Source of the DNA: a virus
Direction: 5' to 3' (one strand)
Length of the DNA: 64,000 bases
IMG/VR virus record: IMGVR_UViG_3300042567_000108
Coordinates: 1-64,000 of that record
This document shows positions 1-8,132 of this stretch, one piece after another. Positions within the stretch are counted from its first letter, which is position 1. Each line of letters opens with the position of its first letter. The position numbers and the translations under genes are program-made. Below the pieces are notes generated by a model, which was given only the letters and a program-made list of their open reading frames with translations, was not told the origin of the DNA and made no database searches.

Positions 1-1
1 C

Positions 2-190
2 ACAATCGTTGCAGGTTCACAGGCAATGGCAGAAGCTGTAGCTGAAGAGCCACACGTAGTTATCGGTAACGTAACTGATAAGTTGATGCGCTTCCGCCCA
101 ATGGGTTGGTACGGCGTACTTGGCTTCTCAGTATACCGCGATGAGGCTCTATACCGAATCACATCAGGTTCATCAATCGCTGCTCTCTAG
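2..190 (+). CDS. Major capsid protein, C-terminal end (partial, unit A)
   Basis: Open from the window edge to a TAG stop. The 62 residues align closely with the end of the unit B major capsid protein at 37526-38722: both have AEAVAEEPHVVIG, then DKLMR, then GWYGVLG and a tyrosine-rich ending. The protein would form the head shell. The N-terminal five sixths lie outside the window, so it cannot be seen whether A has the Thr/Ser-rich insertion present in B. Confidence 0.85.
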   Translation, partial: TIVAGSQAMAEAVAEEPHVVIGNVTDKLMRFRPMGWYGVLGFSVYRDEALYRITSGSSIAAL

Positions 191-207
191 TAGTTAATTG
201 ACTGCTG

Positions 208-225
208 GACAGGGGAAACCCTGTC
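208..225 (+). terminator. Hairpin after major capsid gene (unit A)
   Basis: A perfect 7-bp stem, GACAGGG and CCCTGTC, closes a GAAA tetraloop 18 nt after the capsid stop codon. No U-tract follows, so it is more likely an intercistronic mRNA-stabilising or attenuating hairpin than a full terminator. Unit B has a different-sequence hairpin at the same place (38744-38767). Confidence 0.5.
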
Positions 226-253
226 TGGTGGTGAGTCCACTAAAGGAGGAGTC

Positions 254-523
254 ATGACAGATTACATCTTCGAGACACCAACTGTCGATGAAGGCTTTGA
301 AGGAGTTCAACGACTCTTTACATTTTACAAGTTAGCACGTGGTATCAGTATTATCAGAGTCAATGGAACTTACCGTCAGGTTCGCTATCCATACGATGGT
401 GACTTAGATACTTATCAAGAAGTATATCTTGGTGGTAGCAAGTACACTGTAGATGAGACAACTCGAGAGAATCTAATTAACGGAAACGTTGGAGTTACGA
501 CAGCAAACTTTACCGCAATATAG
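254..523 (+). CDS. Conserved small protein downstream of capsid (89 aa)
   Basis: The start is set by an AAAGGAGG ribosome site. No family is recognised. It is homologous to 38794-39054 in unit B: both carry an RLF-x(3)-Y-x-L-x-RGIS block, an R-[YF]-P motif and YLGGS-x-Y near the C-terminus. The position directly after the capsid suggests a head or head-completion role, which is inference. Confidence 0.75.
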   Translation: MTDYIFETPTVDEGFEGVQRLFTFYKLARGISIIRVNGTYRQVRYPYDGDLDTYQEVYLGGSKYTVDETTRENLINGNVGVTTANFTAI

Positions 524-530
524 GGGACAT

Positions 531-977
531 ATGGGACACGAACACGCAAGCAAAGTTCTTGAATGGGCATACAAACTAGTAGACGGAGATATGATTCCAT
601 ACTCTGCTCTTTATGGGTGTGTGTACTGTGATGCTACATCAACAGAACCTTTTCCTGATGAGAATGACATCTTTGTAGACCATACCAAGTGTGGTCCTGA
701 ATGTTTCGGGTGCAAAGCAAGAGGGCTTCAAATGAATACTGGCGATGCCAATAGTCAAAGAAATGCTCCTCGTAAAAGATTTGAAAGCGAATTAACAGCA
801 TACGCTAATGCGAAGGCACAAGGAATCCAACCTGGTGGCACTTCGATGGAGAAGATTCGTGAGGCAGAAAGAGCCTCCGAAGTATTGAATAAGCCATACA
901 ATGCTAATTCAATGCCAGATGCAAAACACGTAAATCAATCAACCGCAGCGGTAATGAAAGAGATAGGACAAGTATAA
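531..977 (+). CDS. Conserved Cys-containing phage protein (148 aa)
   Basis: The ATG at 531 follows an AGGGGA site and aligns with the start of the unit B homologue (39054-39497), so the longer in-frame extension upstream was rejected. Cysteines in GCVYCD and later in DHTKCGPECFGC could bind a metal; the same spacing is kept in B. The C-terminal half is helical and ends in a conserved AVMKEIGQ. Function unknown. The stop overlaps the next start (TAATG), indicating translational coupling. Confidence 0.75.
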   Translation: MGHEHASKVLEWAYKLVDGDMIPYSALYGCVYCDATSTEPFPDENDIFVDHTKCGPECFGCKARGLQMNTGDANSQRNAPRKRFESELTAYANAKAQGIQPGGTSMEKIREAERASEVLNKPYNANSMPDAKHVNQSTAAVMKEIGQV

Positions 978-1129
978 TGCCAAAAGTAGGAATGAAGGAA
1001 TTTGCATACACAGCAAAAGGAATGGCAATGGCTAAGGCTGAGGCTAAGAAAACTGGCAAGCCAATGAAGAAGGCTGCTAAGAAAGTTGCTAAGAAGATGG
1101 TTATGAAGAAGATGGGCAAGAAGAAGTAA
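977..1129 (+). CDS. Lys-rich basic mini-protein (50 aa)
   Basis: Starts inside the previous stop codon (TAATG) and ends right before the next ATG. Nearly half the residues are Lys, Ala or Met, with KK-AA-KK-VAKK runs like histone-tail or bacterial H1-like sequences. It corresponds in position to 39497-39703 of unit B. It may coat or condense DNA or bind RNA; that is inference from composition only. Confidence 0.65.
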   Translation: MPKVGMKEFAYTAKGMAMAKAEAKKTGKPMKKAAKKVAKKMVMKKMGKKK

Positions 1130-1288
1130 ATGCCTAAGATGACACCGCAGGATGCTGCGATGCTTAAGATTTTTCAGAAGGAATACGGCACAATGGTATA
1201 TCCGTCACCAGTTCGTGCATCAACAGCGGATAGCGCACGCAGACAGAACGCAGCAAAGTTAGCCAAGAAGAAAACAAAGAAGGACTAA
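1130..1288 (+). CDS. Small basic protein with KPKMTPQD-like motif (52 aa)
   Basis: The ATG directly follows the TAA of the preceding gene. The N-terminal PKMTPQDAAMLKI is shared with the unit B protein at 40136-40282 (PKMTPQDRAMLKI), followed by a YG motif. The tail is Lys-rich. Conservation in two diverged genomes supports a real gene. Function unknown. Confidence 0.65.
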   Translation: MPKMTPQDAAMLKIFQKEYGTMVYPSPVRASTADSARRQNAAKLAKKKTKKD

Positions 1289-1289
1289 A

Positions 1290-1547
1290 ATGTCAGACCC
1301 AAGACTAAAGCGAGCAGGAGTATCAGGCTTCAACAAGCCTAAGCGTACACCAAACCACCCCAAGAAGAGCCACGTAGTTGTGGCTAAAGAAGGTAGCAAG
1401 GTTAAGACTATTCGCTTTGGTCAACAGGGTGTGACTGGCGATAGACAACCAACTAAACGCCAAGCCTCCTTTAAGGCACGTCACGCAAAGAATATTGCTA
1501 AGGGCAAGATGTCTGCTGCATACTGGGCGGATAAAGTAAAATGGTAG
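1290..1547 (+). CDS. Conserved basic phage protein (85 aa)
   Basis: About 95% identical to 40440-40697 in unit B. It begins DPRLKRAGVSGFNKPKRTP and ends with a SFKARHAKNIAKGKMSAAYW-type tail. Short proteins with this ending are, from memory, widespread in environmental phages as uncharacterised structural-cluster genes. The very strong conservation next to much more variable neighbours suggests tight functional constraint. Overlaps the next gene by 7 nt. Confidence 0.8.
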   Translation: MSDPRLKRAGVSGFNKPKRTPNHPKKSHVVVAKEGSKVKTIRFGQQGVTGDRQPTKRQASFKARHAKNIAKGKMSAAYWADKVKW

Positions 1548-1729
1548 CAAAGAAAAAGGCTAAGTCAAAAGTCAATGCTGCTGGCAACTATACCAAGCCT
1601 GGCATGCGTGCTTCATTGTTTAAGAAGATTAAGGCTGGCTCTAAGGGTGGAGACCCTGGAGAATGGTCTGCTCGTAAAGCACAACTACTTGCTGTTCAGT
1701 ATAAGAAGGCAGGCGGAGGCTACAAGTAA
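1541..1729 (+). CDS. Conserved basic phage protein, AGGGYK ending (62 aa)
   Basis: Homologue of 40691-40873 in unit B. The conserved core is KIKAGSKGGDPGEWSARKAQ followed by a YKKAGGGYK terminus. Lys/Gly-rich and probably nucleic-acid binding by charge. The start lies within the previous gene and the stop overlaps the next ATG, so the three small basic genes are translated as a tightly coupled set. Confidence 0.75.
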   Translation: MVAKKKAKSKVNAAGNYTKPGMRASLFKKIKAGSKGGDPGEWSARKAQLLAVQYKKAGGGYK

Positions 1730-1965
1730 TGGCACTTGCTAAGTCACAGCAGTCACTTAAGAAGTGGACTGCGCAGAAGTGGAAGACCTCTGATGGCAAG
1801 CCATCTAAAGGAAAGAAAAGATATTTACCAGAAGCAGCATGGGCTGCACTGAGTCCTGCAGAAAAAGCAGCAACCAATAAGGCCAAGGCTAAAGGTAATG
1901 CTAAAGGTAAGCAGTTTGTAAAACAACCAAAGTCAATAGCAAAGAAGGCTGCGAGGTTTAGATAA
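1729..1965 (+). CDS. Conserved basic phage protein, SLKKWTAQKWKTS (78 aa)
   Basis: Homologue of 40873-41109 in unit B. Shared SLKKWTAQKWKTSDGKPSKG and KKRYLPE, then an AEKAATNKAKA helix and KGNAKGKQFVKQPK. Highly basic. It overlaps both neighbours by one base in TAATG junctions. No enzyme motif is visible; the conserved W-x(4)-W pattern suggests a small folded core with a disordered Lys tail. Confidence 0.75.
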   Translation: MALAKSQQSLKKWTAQKWKTSDGKPSKGKKRYLPEAAWAALSPAEKAATNKAKAKGNAKGKQFVKQPKSIAKKAARFR

Positions 1966-2240
1966 TGGCAGTAGGAGTAGCAGGTAGCACATTTGCTGAC
2001 GAGTTAAATCGTCTTGCAAATGGTGGAACATACCCCACACCAGATAAGTACCAATCTGAGCAAGGTGCAGCAAATAACTATGCTGATACTAGTGGCTTGG
2101 GTATTATAGCAGCATTAAATATTAAAGCCGACACAAACCGTCAGCCTGATGATTACAAGATGATGAACGCCATCTGTAATGAATTAGCAGGAACTACTGG
2201 GCTATCAGCCGTTGTTGCACTAAGGAGCATAGACCTATGA
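1965..2240 (+). CDS. Head-tail region protein (91 aa)
   Basis: Homologous to 41118-41450 of unit B: both contain DELNRLANGG-x-YP and a LN-[IL]-K-[AS]-D-x-NR segment. Not basic, unlike the genes before it. It lies directly upstream of the neck protein and overlaps it by 4 nt. A small adaptor or completion role is possible, inferred from position. Confidence 0.7.
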   Translation: MAVGVAGSTFADELNRLANGGTYPTPDKYQSEQGAANNYADTSGLGIIAALNIKADTNRQPDDYKMMNAICNELAGTTGLSAVVALRSIDL

Positions 2241-3154
2241 CAACTTTAGCACAGATGATTGATGAAGTCCTTATCAACCTTTCAGGTTATACATACCAAC
2301 AGGACCGCTCAACATATCTTAAGACTGCAGTCACCACACTAACATCACCAAGTACAGCACCTACAATCCTATCTCTAGGAGATACGAGCAACGTAGGTAA
2401 AGGTATCCTTGAGATTGATGAAGAGTTAATGTGGGTTGATTCATTTGACCGCGTATCTAATACAGCAACTGTCTCACCATATGGACGTGGGTATTTGGGA
2501 ACACCAGCAACTACACACGCTGCTGATACAAAGGTAACTATCTCACCTATCTTCCCACGCTATGTAGTTAAGAAAGCAATCAACGATACTATCCGAGCAA
2601 TGGGTGCAAGCCTGTTGTCTATCAAGCAGACCACCTTCACATTTAATGCGGCAATCAATACATATGAATTTGAGAACCTAAGCATTGAAAATATTCTTAC
2701 TATGTCATGGCAGGATACAGGTCCTTCTAAAGAGTGGATTCGTATTCGTCGTTGGGACTTTGACCCATTTGCAGATGTAGACACTTGGGGTTCAGGCTCA
2801 CAGACAGTTACTATCTACGACTGGATTACTCCAGGACGTACAGTAAAGGTTATGTATGCAACACCACCATCAACACTAGAGAACAGTTCAGATGTATTCA
2901 CGACTACTACAGGTTACGCTGAATCAGCGCGTGACATTGTAATTCTTGGTGCATCATACAGGTTATTGGCTTACCTTGACCCAGCACGCGCAGGTCAGAT
3001 TAGCCCGCAGGCGGACGAAACAGATGGCAAGCGCCCATACGGTGCAAGTGCATCAGCAACAAAGCAACTCTTTGCTCTTTACTCACAGCGTCTTAATGAG
3101 GAAGTTGCAACACTGCAAAACCAATATCCGCCACGAATTCATTATACTCGATAG
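2237..3154 (+). CDS. Putative neck / head-to-tail connector protein (305 aa)
   Basis: Homologous along its whole length to 41450-42343 in unit B. Shared blocks include GKGI-[LI]-EID, the MWVDS stretch, GRGY and an IRIRRWDFDP or LPVRQWRWDP-type aromatic segment in mid-protein, plus LDPAR and KRPYG near the end. Size, position between the capsid cluster and the fibre genes, and the YRL-x-YLDPAR helix fit a connector or tail-tube adaptor. No diagnostic domain is recognised, so the role is inferred from gene order. Confidence 0.6.
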   Translation: MTTLAQMIDEVLINLSGYTYQQDRSTYLKTAVTTLTSPSTAPTILSLGDTSNVGKGILEIDEELMWVDSFDRVSNTATVSPYGRGYLGTPATTHAADTKVTISPIFPRYVVKKAINDTIRAMGASLLSIKQTTFTFNAAINTYEFENLSIENILTMSWQDTGPSKEWIRIRRWDFDPFADVDTWGSGSQTVTIYDWITPGRTVKVMYATPPSTLENSSDVFTTTTGYAESARDIVILGASYRLLAYLDPARAGQISPQADETDGKRPYGASASATKQLFALYSQRLNEEVATLQNQYPPRIHYTR

Positions 3155-3162
3155 GAATATAA

Positions 3163-4842
3163 ATGACAACACGCAATTACTCCTCTCGCTCCCAGCAAAC
3201 AACACTGACAAGCGCCGTTACCGCTGGCGCATCGTCAATGGTTGTCGTTTCAGGTACAGCGCTCTTGGGTGGTGTAACCATCCCTGCGGGAACAACCTTT
3301 ACTATCGTAGTAGACCCAGATACAGCACTCGAAGAAATTGTAGATGCCACCGCGGTATCAACCAATACCTTCACGATAACACGTGCTATTGATGGCTCAT
3401 CTGCCCAGGCTCACTCTGCTGGTGCTGTTGTTCGTCACATGGCTATCGGTCGTGACTACCGCGAAGCCAATACTCATATCGAGGCTTCTACGGGTGTACA
3501 CGGTATCTCTAACTCATCTTCTGTAGTCGGAACAATCGACACCCAAACACTAACTAATAAGACCCTTACAGCACCTACAATCACTAACCCTAGCATCTCA
3601 GGTGCTGGTGTAGATGCAAGCATTGTCTTTGAGGGTGCTACTGCAGATGCGTATGAGACTACTCTCACAGTAACAGACCCAACTCAAGATAATACAATCA
3701 CCCTACCTAATACAACTGGTACAGTAGTCATTGCTACAGCAACTCAGACATTAACAAACAAGACTTTAACAAGCCCAACTATTTCAGGTAGCCCTGTTAT
3801 CACAGGTCTATCATCTGCTGGCATGTCAACATCATCTGCTGCTCCAAAGGATTACGTAGATAGTATTCTAGGTTCCGCAACAGCAGCATCTACTAGTGCA
3901 ACATCTGCTGCAGCAAGTGCTACCGCAGCCGCTACATCGGCAACCAGTGCAGCAGCAAGTGCAACGGCATCTGCTACATCTGCTACAGCCTCAGCAACAA
4001 GCGCTACGGCAGCAGCAACTTCTGCTACAAGTGCAGCAGCCTCTGCGACAGCAGCGGCGACTAGCGCAACCAGTTCTGCAACTAGCGCTACAGCAGCAGC
4101 GACATCAGCCACATCCGCTGCAGCAAGCGCAACAGCAGCAGCAACGTCAGCAACATCTGCTGCAGCAAGCGCAGTAACTGCTGCTAACTCAGTAGCAACA
4201 ATCGCAGGCTATGCAACTTCGTCAGCCAACTCAGCAACTGCTGCTGCTACATCTGCAGCAAGTGCTGCAACATCAGCGACTAGTGCTGCTGCATCATACG
4301 ATGCCTTCGATGACCGCTATCTTGGTAGCAAAACATCTGACCCTACATTAGATAATGATGGCAATGCGTTACTGGTTGGTGCTTTATACTTTAACTCAGT
4401 AATTAATGCTATGAAAGTCTACAATGGTTCCTCTTGGGATTTAGTAGCACCTGACACATCTAACTTTATTCAGAAAACTGTAGTTAGTGCCAAGGGCTCA
4501 ATTATTGCAGCAACTTCATCTGCAACCCCAGCGGAACTAACCGTAGCGGCAACTAATGGCTACGTTCTCAGCGTAAACTCAGCAAGTGCTACAGGGCTTG
4601 AATGGGCTGCGCCCAATCCTGGAGATATTACGGGAGTTACGGCTGGAACTGGTCTTACAGGTGGAGGCACATCTGGAGCAGTAACGGTGCAACTTGACAC
4701 ATCCTCTATTTACGTGGTACCATCACAATCGGGACAGTCAGGTAAATATTTAACTACCAACGGAACAGCAGCAAGTTGGGCAGCCGTTGACATAACTTCA
4801 ATTCAAGACAACTATATCCTCGTCCTTATGGGCGCAATCTAA
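3163..4842 (+). CDS. Tail-fibre-like virion protein with Ala/Ser/Thr repeats (559 aa)
   Basis: The N-terminal 120 residues form a conserved domain shared with 42352-44229 in unit B (SRSQQTTL, DPDTALEEIV, GAVVRHM-x-IGRD). Next comes beta-rich sequence with TQTLTNKTL repeats typical of phage fibres, a ~140-residue Ala/Ser/Thr low-complexity stalk, then a conserved C-terminal head domain with YDxFDDRYLGSK, SGKYLTT and a final ILVLMGAI. This is the architecture of a trimeric fibre or spike with an N-terminal attachment domain and a distal domain. Receptor unknown. Confidence 0.75.
   Translation: MTTRNYSSRSQQTTLTSAVTAGASSMVVVSGTALLGGVTIPAGTTFTIVVDPDTALEEIVDATAVSTNTFTITRAIDGSSAQAHSAGAVVRHMAIGRDYREANTHIEASTGVHGISNSSSVVGTIDTQTLTNKTLTAPTITNPSISGAGVDASIVFEGATADAYETTLTVTDPTQDNTITLPNTTGTVVIATATQTLTNKTLTSPTISGSPVITGLSSAGMSTSSAAPKDYVDSILGSATAASTSATSAAASATAAATSATSAAASATASATSATASATSATAAATSATSAAASATAAATSATSSATSATAAATSATSAAASATAAATSATSAAASAVTAANSVATIAGYATSSANSATAAATSAASAATSATSAAASYDAFDDRYLGSKTSDPTLDNDGNALLVGALYFNSVINAMKVYNGSSWDLVAPDTSNFIQKTVVSAKGSIIAATSSATPAELTVAATNGYVLSVNSASATGLEWAAPNPGDITGVTAGTGLTGGGTSGAVTVQLDTSSIYVVPSQSGQSGKYLTTNGTAASWAAVDITSIQDNYILVLMGAI
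3883..4302 (+). repeat. Ala/Ser/Thr heptad-like repeat tract
   Basis: Codons for repeated ATSATSA and AASATAA-like heptads (about 14-residue double units) run for roughly 420 bp inside the fibre gene. The DNA is also internally repetitive (gcaacatctgctgcagcaagc variants), making it prone to slippage and recombination. Unit B has a longer, independently arranged version at about 43086-43610. Confidence 0.8.
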
Positions 4843-4859
4843 GAAAGGCGTAGTAACTA

Positions 4860-5162
4860 ATGGCTACCGTATCAAAGACCCTGGCTCGCACAGCAGCAGC
4901 AACATCAAGCACTACTCTATACACAGTCCCATCCGCAACTACAACTGTAGTAACTGACATTGTAGTAACTAATACTGCAACATCTACTGCTAACTTTACT
5001 CTAAGTTTTAACGATGTAGTGTTTGCTCAAAATGTAACTGTAGGTGCAACTGACTCAACTATTATTCAAGTAAAGCAACCTCTTGCTGCTACTCAAACAA
5101 TCAAAGGCTTAGCCTCTGCTACAACAGTTAACTTTCACATTGGCGGAGTGGAGATTTCCTAG
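4860..5162 (+). CDS. Beta-rich virion protein (100 aa)
   Basis: Thr/Val/Ala-rich, with alternating hydrophobic pattern predicting a beta-sandwich. About 85% identical to 44247-44549 in unit B. It sits between the fibre and the tail-spike-like genes, so it is probably a small tail or fibre accessory protein. The final codons overlap the GTG start of the next gene. The 5' part of the gene is nearly identical in DNA to unit B, including silent sites. Confidence 0.7.
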   Translation: MATVSKTLARTAAATSSTTLYTVPSATTTVVTDIVVTNTATSTANFTLSFNDVVFAQNVTVGATDSTIIQVKQPLAATQTIKGLASATTVNFHIGGVEIS

Positions 5163-5785
5163 TGGCAGTCTATAAGACGTCTAACTCTGGATTACTGACA
5201 AGGGTAACGTACAGTTCTTTCCTTGCGGGAAACACAGCATACGTACCGCCATTTGAGCCTACTGGTGCCTACGATTCTATTGCTACTACTACTCTAACAA
5301 CAAGCACAGCGGATATTACATTTACTTCTATTCCAAGCACATACAAACATTTGCAAATTAGATTTTTAGCACAGTGTGATAATAGCGCAACAGCGGCAGA
5401 TAATCTTGCTTTTAGATTTAATTCCGATACTGGCGGTAACTATACTCGTCATTACATAGATGGCGCAGGTGGTGGGGGTGTTGCTACTTACGGCGCTAAT
5501 GCCAATGTTTCACAAGTATATGCAACTTGTGCTCAAACATCTCCAACTTATCCAAATGTTTTTGGTGTAGGATTTTTGGATATTTTAGACTATTCTAATA
5601 CTAGTAAAAACACAACAACTAGAGCATTTAGTGGTGTTGATTTTAATGGCAGTGGTGGCGCGGTTCAGTTTACATCAGGTTTATGGCGTAACACTGCTGC
5701 AATTACAAGCATTAATATTAGAGCGTTATCAGGTAATCTAAAACAATACTCACAATTTGCTCTATATGGAATTAAGGGAGATTAA
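5162..5785 (+). CDS. Tail protein, beta-domain family member 1 (207 aa)
   Basis: GTG start overlapping the preceding stop (TAGTG), the same arrangement as in unit B (44549-45166). The N-terminal 40 residues, ending around FLAGNTAYVPPF, are conserved with B. They are followed by a beta-jelly-like domain with ITFTSIPSTYKHLQIR and a terminal QFALYGIKGD. The same SIPxTY...LYGI domain recurs in the next two genes, so this is a local paralogue family. Probable tail appendage, possibly receptor-binding. Confidence 0.65.
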   Translation: MAVYKTSNSGLLTRVTYSSFLAGNTAYVPPFEPTGAYDSIATTTLTTSTADITFTSIPSTYKHLQIRFLAQCDNSATAADNLAFRFNSDTGGNYTRHYIDGAGGGGVATYGANANVSQVYATCAQTSPTYPNVFGVGFLDILDYSNTSKNTTTRAFSGVDFNGSGGAVQFTSGLWRNTAAITSINIRALSGNLKQYSQFALYGIKGD

Positions 5786-5787
5786 TT

Positions 5788-6312
5788 ATGGCAGCAGGAA
5801 ATACATATGTTGCAATAGCAACAGAAACCCTTGCATCAGCACAATCATCTGTTACATTTTCATCAATTCCATCTACATATACTGATTTAATATTGGTATG
5901 TTCAATGTTTCCAACCACGACAGCAACAGGTAACTATGGACAAATTCAAGTAGGTAACGGTTCTGTTGACACTGGTTCTAATTACTCTGACACTGCAATG
6001 TATGGTAATACAACAACAACAAATAGTTATAGAGATACTTCTCAAAGCCTTTGGTGGTTAAATGTTGCAGGTGCAAACTTCCAAAGTGCAACATCTCCTT
6101 TAATTTCAATTATTAATATAATGAATTACTCTAACGCTACAACAAATAAAACTGCTTTAATCCGCAGCGGCAATCCTGCTGGTTCTGTAACTTATGCAGA
6201 TGTTGCCTTATGGCGTAGTAATTCTGCAATTAACACAGTCAAAGTAATGATTAGCGCATCAACTTTTGCTGCAGGTTCAACTTTCTCACTATACGGAATT
6301 GCGAGTGCTTAA
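5788..6312 (+). CDS. Tail protein, beta-domain family member 2 (174 aa)
   Basis: A single copy of the domain found in the neighbours: starts with GNTYVAIATETL, contains VTFSSIPSTYTDLIL and ends FSLYGIASA. Homologue of 45169-45660 in unit B, with conserved ends and a strongly diverged middle, the pattern expected for a host-contact surface. The ATG follows a GGGAG at the end of member 1. Confidence 0.65.
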   Translation: MAAGNTYVAIATETLASAQSSVTFSSIPSTYTDLILVCSMFPTTTATGNYGQIQVGNGSVDTGSNYSDTAMYGNTTTTNSYRDTSQSLWWLNVAGANFQSATSPLISIINIMNYSNATTNKTALIRSGNPAGSVTYADVALWRSNSAINTVKVMISASTFAAGSTFSLYGIASA

Positions 6313-6314
6313 AT

Positions 6315-7589
6315 ATGCCTGATAACTATATCCTTTTAGAAAAAATTACCATTGGTGCATCAAGCCCATCTTCTGTAGTATTTTCTAACATACCTCAAAC
6401 TGGTTACACAGATTTAGTACTTAAGGGTTCTGTCAAAACAACACAGGCTGCAACTTATGGTTTACTTTCAATACGACCTAATGGAAGTAGTACTAATTTA
6501 ACTGGCATAAGAGTTTATGGTGGAGACGGTAATGCTTACGCTGACGATACGGCTACTCTTGCTTTTATAAGTGGTACATCTACTGAAACAAATACATTTG
6601 GAAGTTTTGAAACATACATTACAAATTACGCAGGCTCAAATTTCAAAACATTTACATCGGAAAGTACTGGCGAAAGAAACCAAACAAATGATACATATAT
6701 GGGATTTAGTAGCATTTTATGGTCAAATACTGCAGCAATTACTTCATTAGAAATTATGCCTGGTGCTGTAGGATTTATTGAAGGTTCAACCTTTTACCTA
6801 TACGGTGTAGCAAAGTTAGGTACAACTCCTGCCATTGCACCTAAAGCATTAGGTGGAAGCATTATTGAAACTGATGGTACTTACTGGTATCACGCATTCC
6901 TGTCATCAGGAACATTTACTCCTGTTGAAACTTTATCTTGTGATGTGCTTGTAATAGCAGGTGGCGGTGGAGGTGGTTACTACAACGGTGGTGGTGGTGG
7001 TGCTGGAGGATTACAAGCATTTACTAGTCAATCTATATCAAGCAGTAAAACAATTACTATTGGTGCAGGTGCGCCCCAACCAGCGGGTTACGTTGATTCA
7101 TCAAACGGCAACGATTCAACATTTCAAGGTTTAACCGCCTCTGTTGGCGGCGGCGCTGGTTCAAGTTATTACACAAAGCTTTCACAGGTTGGCGGTTCAG
7201 GCGGCGGCGGCGGAATGGATTACAACACAAGCGGTTCGGCAGGAACAGCAGGTCAAGGTAATGCAGGAGCAAATGGAAACGGCACAACGGTTGCTGGTGG
7301 CGGTGGCGGTGCGGGTGGTGCGGGTCAAGCGGGTGCATCAGGTGGCGCGGGCGGTGTCGGTTCATCGACTTACTCTTCTTGGGGGTCAGTAACAGGCACA
7401 GGTCAAAATGTGTCAGGAACTTATTACTATGCAGGTGGTGGTGGTTGGTTAACAGGTGGCTCAGGTGGTGGTGGTGCAAATGCTTCTAGCGGAGTGGCTA
7501 ACACTGGCGGCGGTGGCGGTTGCGGTAAAGGCGTTACAAACGGCACAGGCGGAGGTTCAGGTATTGTGATTGTGAGGTATACAGTATGA
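6315..7589 (+). CDS. Gly-rich tail protein, beta-domain family member 3 (424 aa)
   Basis: Residues 1-170 repeat the SIP/NIPQTGYTD...LYGVAKL beta-domain. About 175-215 is a conserved linker with TYWYHAFLSSGTFTP, and the last 200 residues are extremely Gly-rich (GGGGGGYYNGGGGG, AGAGA-type runs) ending GSGIVIVRYTV. Gly-rich tips of this kind are known in phage adhesins, where polyglycine helices form the host-binding layer. The Gly-rich half is almost identical to unit B (45663-46937) while the N-terminal half is more diverged. Confidence 0.7.
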   Translation: MPDNYILLEKITIGASSPSSVVFSNIPQTGYTDLVLKGSVKTTQAATYGLLSIRPNGSSTNLTGIRVYGGDGNAYADDTATLAFISGTSTETNTFGSFETYITNYAGSNFKTFTSESTGERNQTNDTYMGFSSILWSNTAAITSLEIMPGAVGFIEGSTFYLYGVAKLGTTPAIAPKALGGSIIETDGTYWYHAFLSSGTFTPVETLSCDVLVIAGGGGGGYYNGGGGGAGGLQAFTSQSISSSKTITIGAGAPQPAGYVDSSNGNDSTFQGLTASVGGGAGSSYYTKLSQVGGSGGGGGMDYNTSGSAGTAGQGNAGANGNGTTVAGGGGGAGGAGQAGASGGAGGVGSSTYSSWGSVTGTGQNVSGTYYYAGGGGWLTGGSGGGGANASSGVANTGGGGGCGKGVTNGTGGGSGIVIVRYTV

Positions 7590-7873
7590 GTCATTGGGCA
7601 GAAGTAGATAACAACAACGTAGTACTACGTGTTCTAGTAGGACCTAACTATGGAGATGAAGGCGAAGCCTTCTTTAACGCACTTGGCGGCACTTGGGTTA
7701 AAACAAGTTACAACAACAATATCCGTAAAAACTTTGCAGGTATTGGCTATTTATACAACTTAACACTAGATGCTTTTGTTCCACCTAAATGCCACGATGA
7801 AGCGGTACTAGATGAGACAACAGCATTATGGATTTGTAATAACGAAGCACACACTATGAAGGAGATAAACTAA
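7586..7873 (+). CDS. Conserved small protein after Gly-rich tail gene (95 aa)
   Basis: MSHWAEVDNNNVVLRVLVG at the start and WICNNE near the end. About 90% identical to 46934-47221 in unit B. It overlaps the previous gene by 4 nt (ATGA). Short proteins starting with an [AS]-x-[WF]-A-x-[IV]-[DE] motif often follow phage fibre genes and may be fibre chaperones or accessory tips; I infer a similar role here. Confidence 0.65.
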   Translation: MSHWAEVDNNNVVLRVLVGPNYGDEGEAFFNALGGTWVKTSYNNNIRKNFAGIGYLYNLTLDAFVPPKCHDEAVLDETTALWICNNEAHTMKEIN

Positions 7874-8106
7874 TGTCAGAGACACTAACAAAAATTATCG
7901 TTAACTGTGAGACTGGTGTAGTGGCAGAAGTGCCATTAACTGGTGAAGAAATTGCACAGCGTGAAACAGATGCAGCAGTATTTGCAGAGCGCAAAGCAGC
8001 AGAAGATGCAGCGATTGCTGCCGAAGAAGCAGCCAAAGAATCTGCTAAGGCTAAACTAGCAACACTTGGTTTAACAGCCGAGGAAATCGCAGCACTATCT
8101 AAGTAA
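7873..8106 (+). CDS. Small acidic helical tail-region protein (77 aa)
   Basis: An N-terminal LTKIIV-x-C-x-TGVVAEVPLTGEE region is followed by an Ala/Glu/Lys coiled helix ending AEEIAALSK. Homologue of 47221-47454 in unit B. It could be a fibre assembly or chaperone factor, inferred from position. The start overlaps the preceding TAATG. Confidence 0.65.
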   Translation: MSETLTKIIVNCETGVVAEVPLTGEEIAQRETDAAVFAERKAAEDAAIAAEEAAKESAKAKLATLGLTAEEIAALSK

Positions 8107-8132
8107 TTTAACTTTCAACTAAAGGAGATACG

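Noticed and set aside
3852-4112. Antisense Ala/Val frame opposite the fibre repeat (also 43086-43421)
   Set aside because: Complement of Ala/Ser/Thr codon repeats, not an independent gene.
7057-7479. Long antisense frame rich in His and Leu opposite the Gly-rich tail gene (also 46405-46827)
   Set aside because: Direct consequence of GGN-rich codons on the other strand; no start signal.
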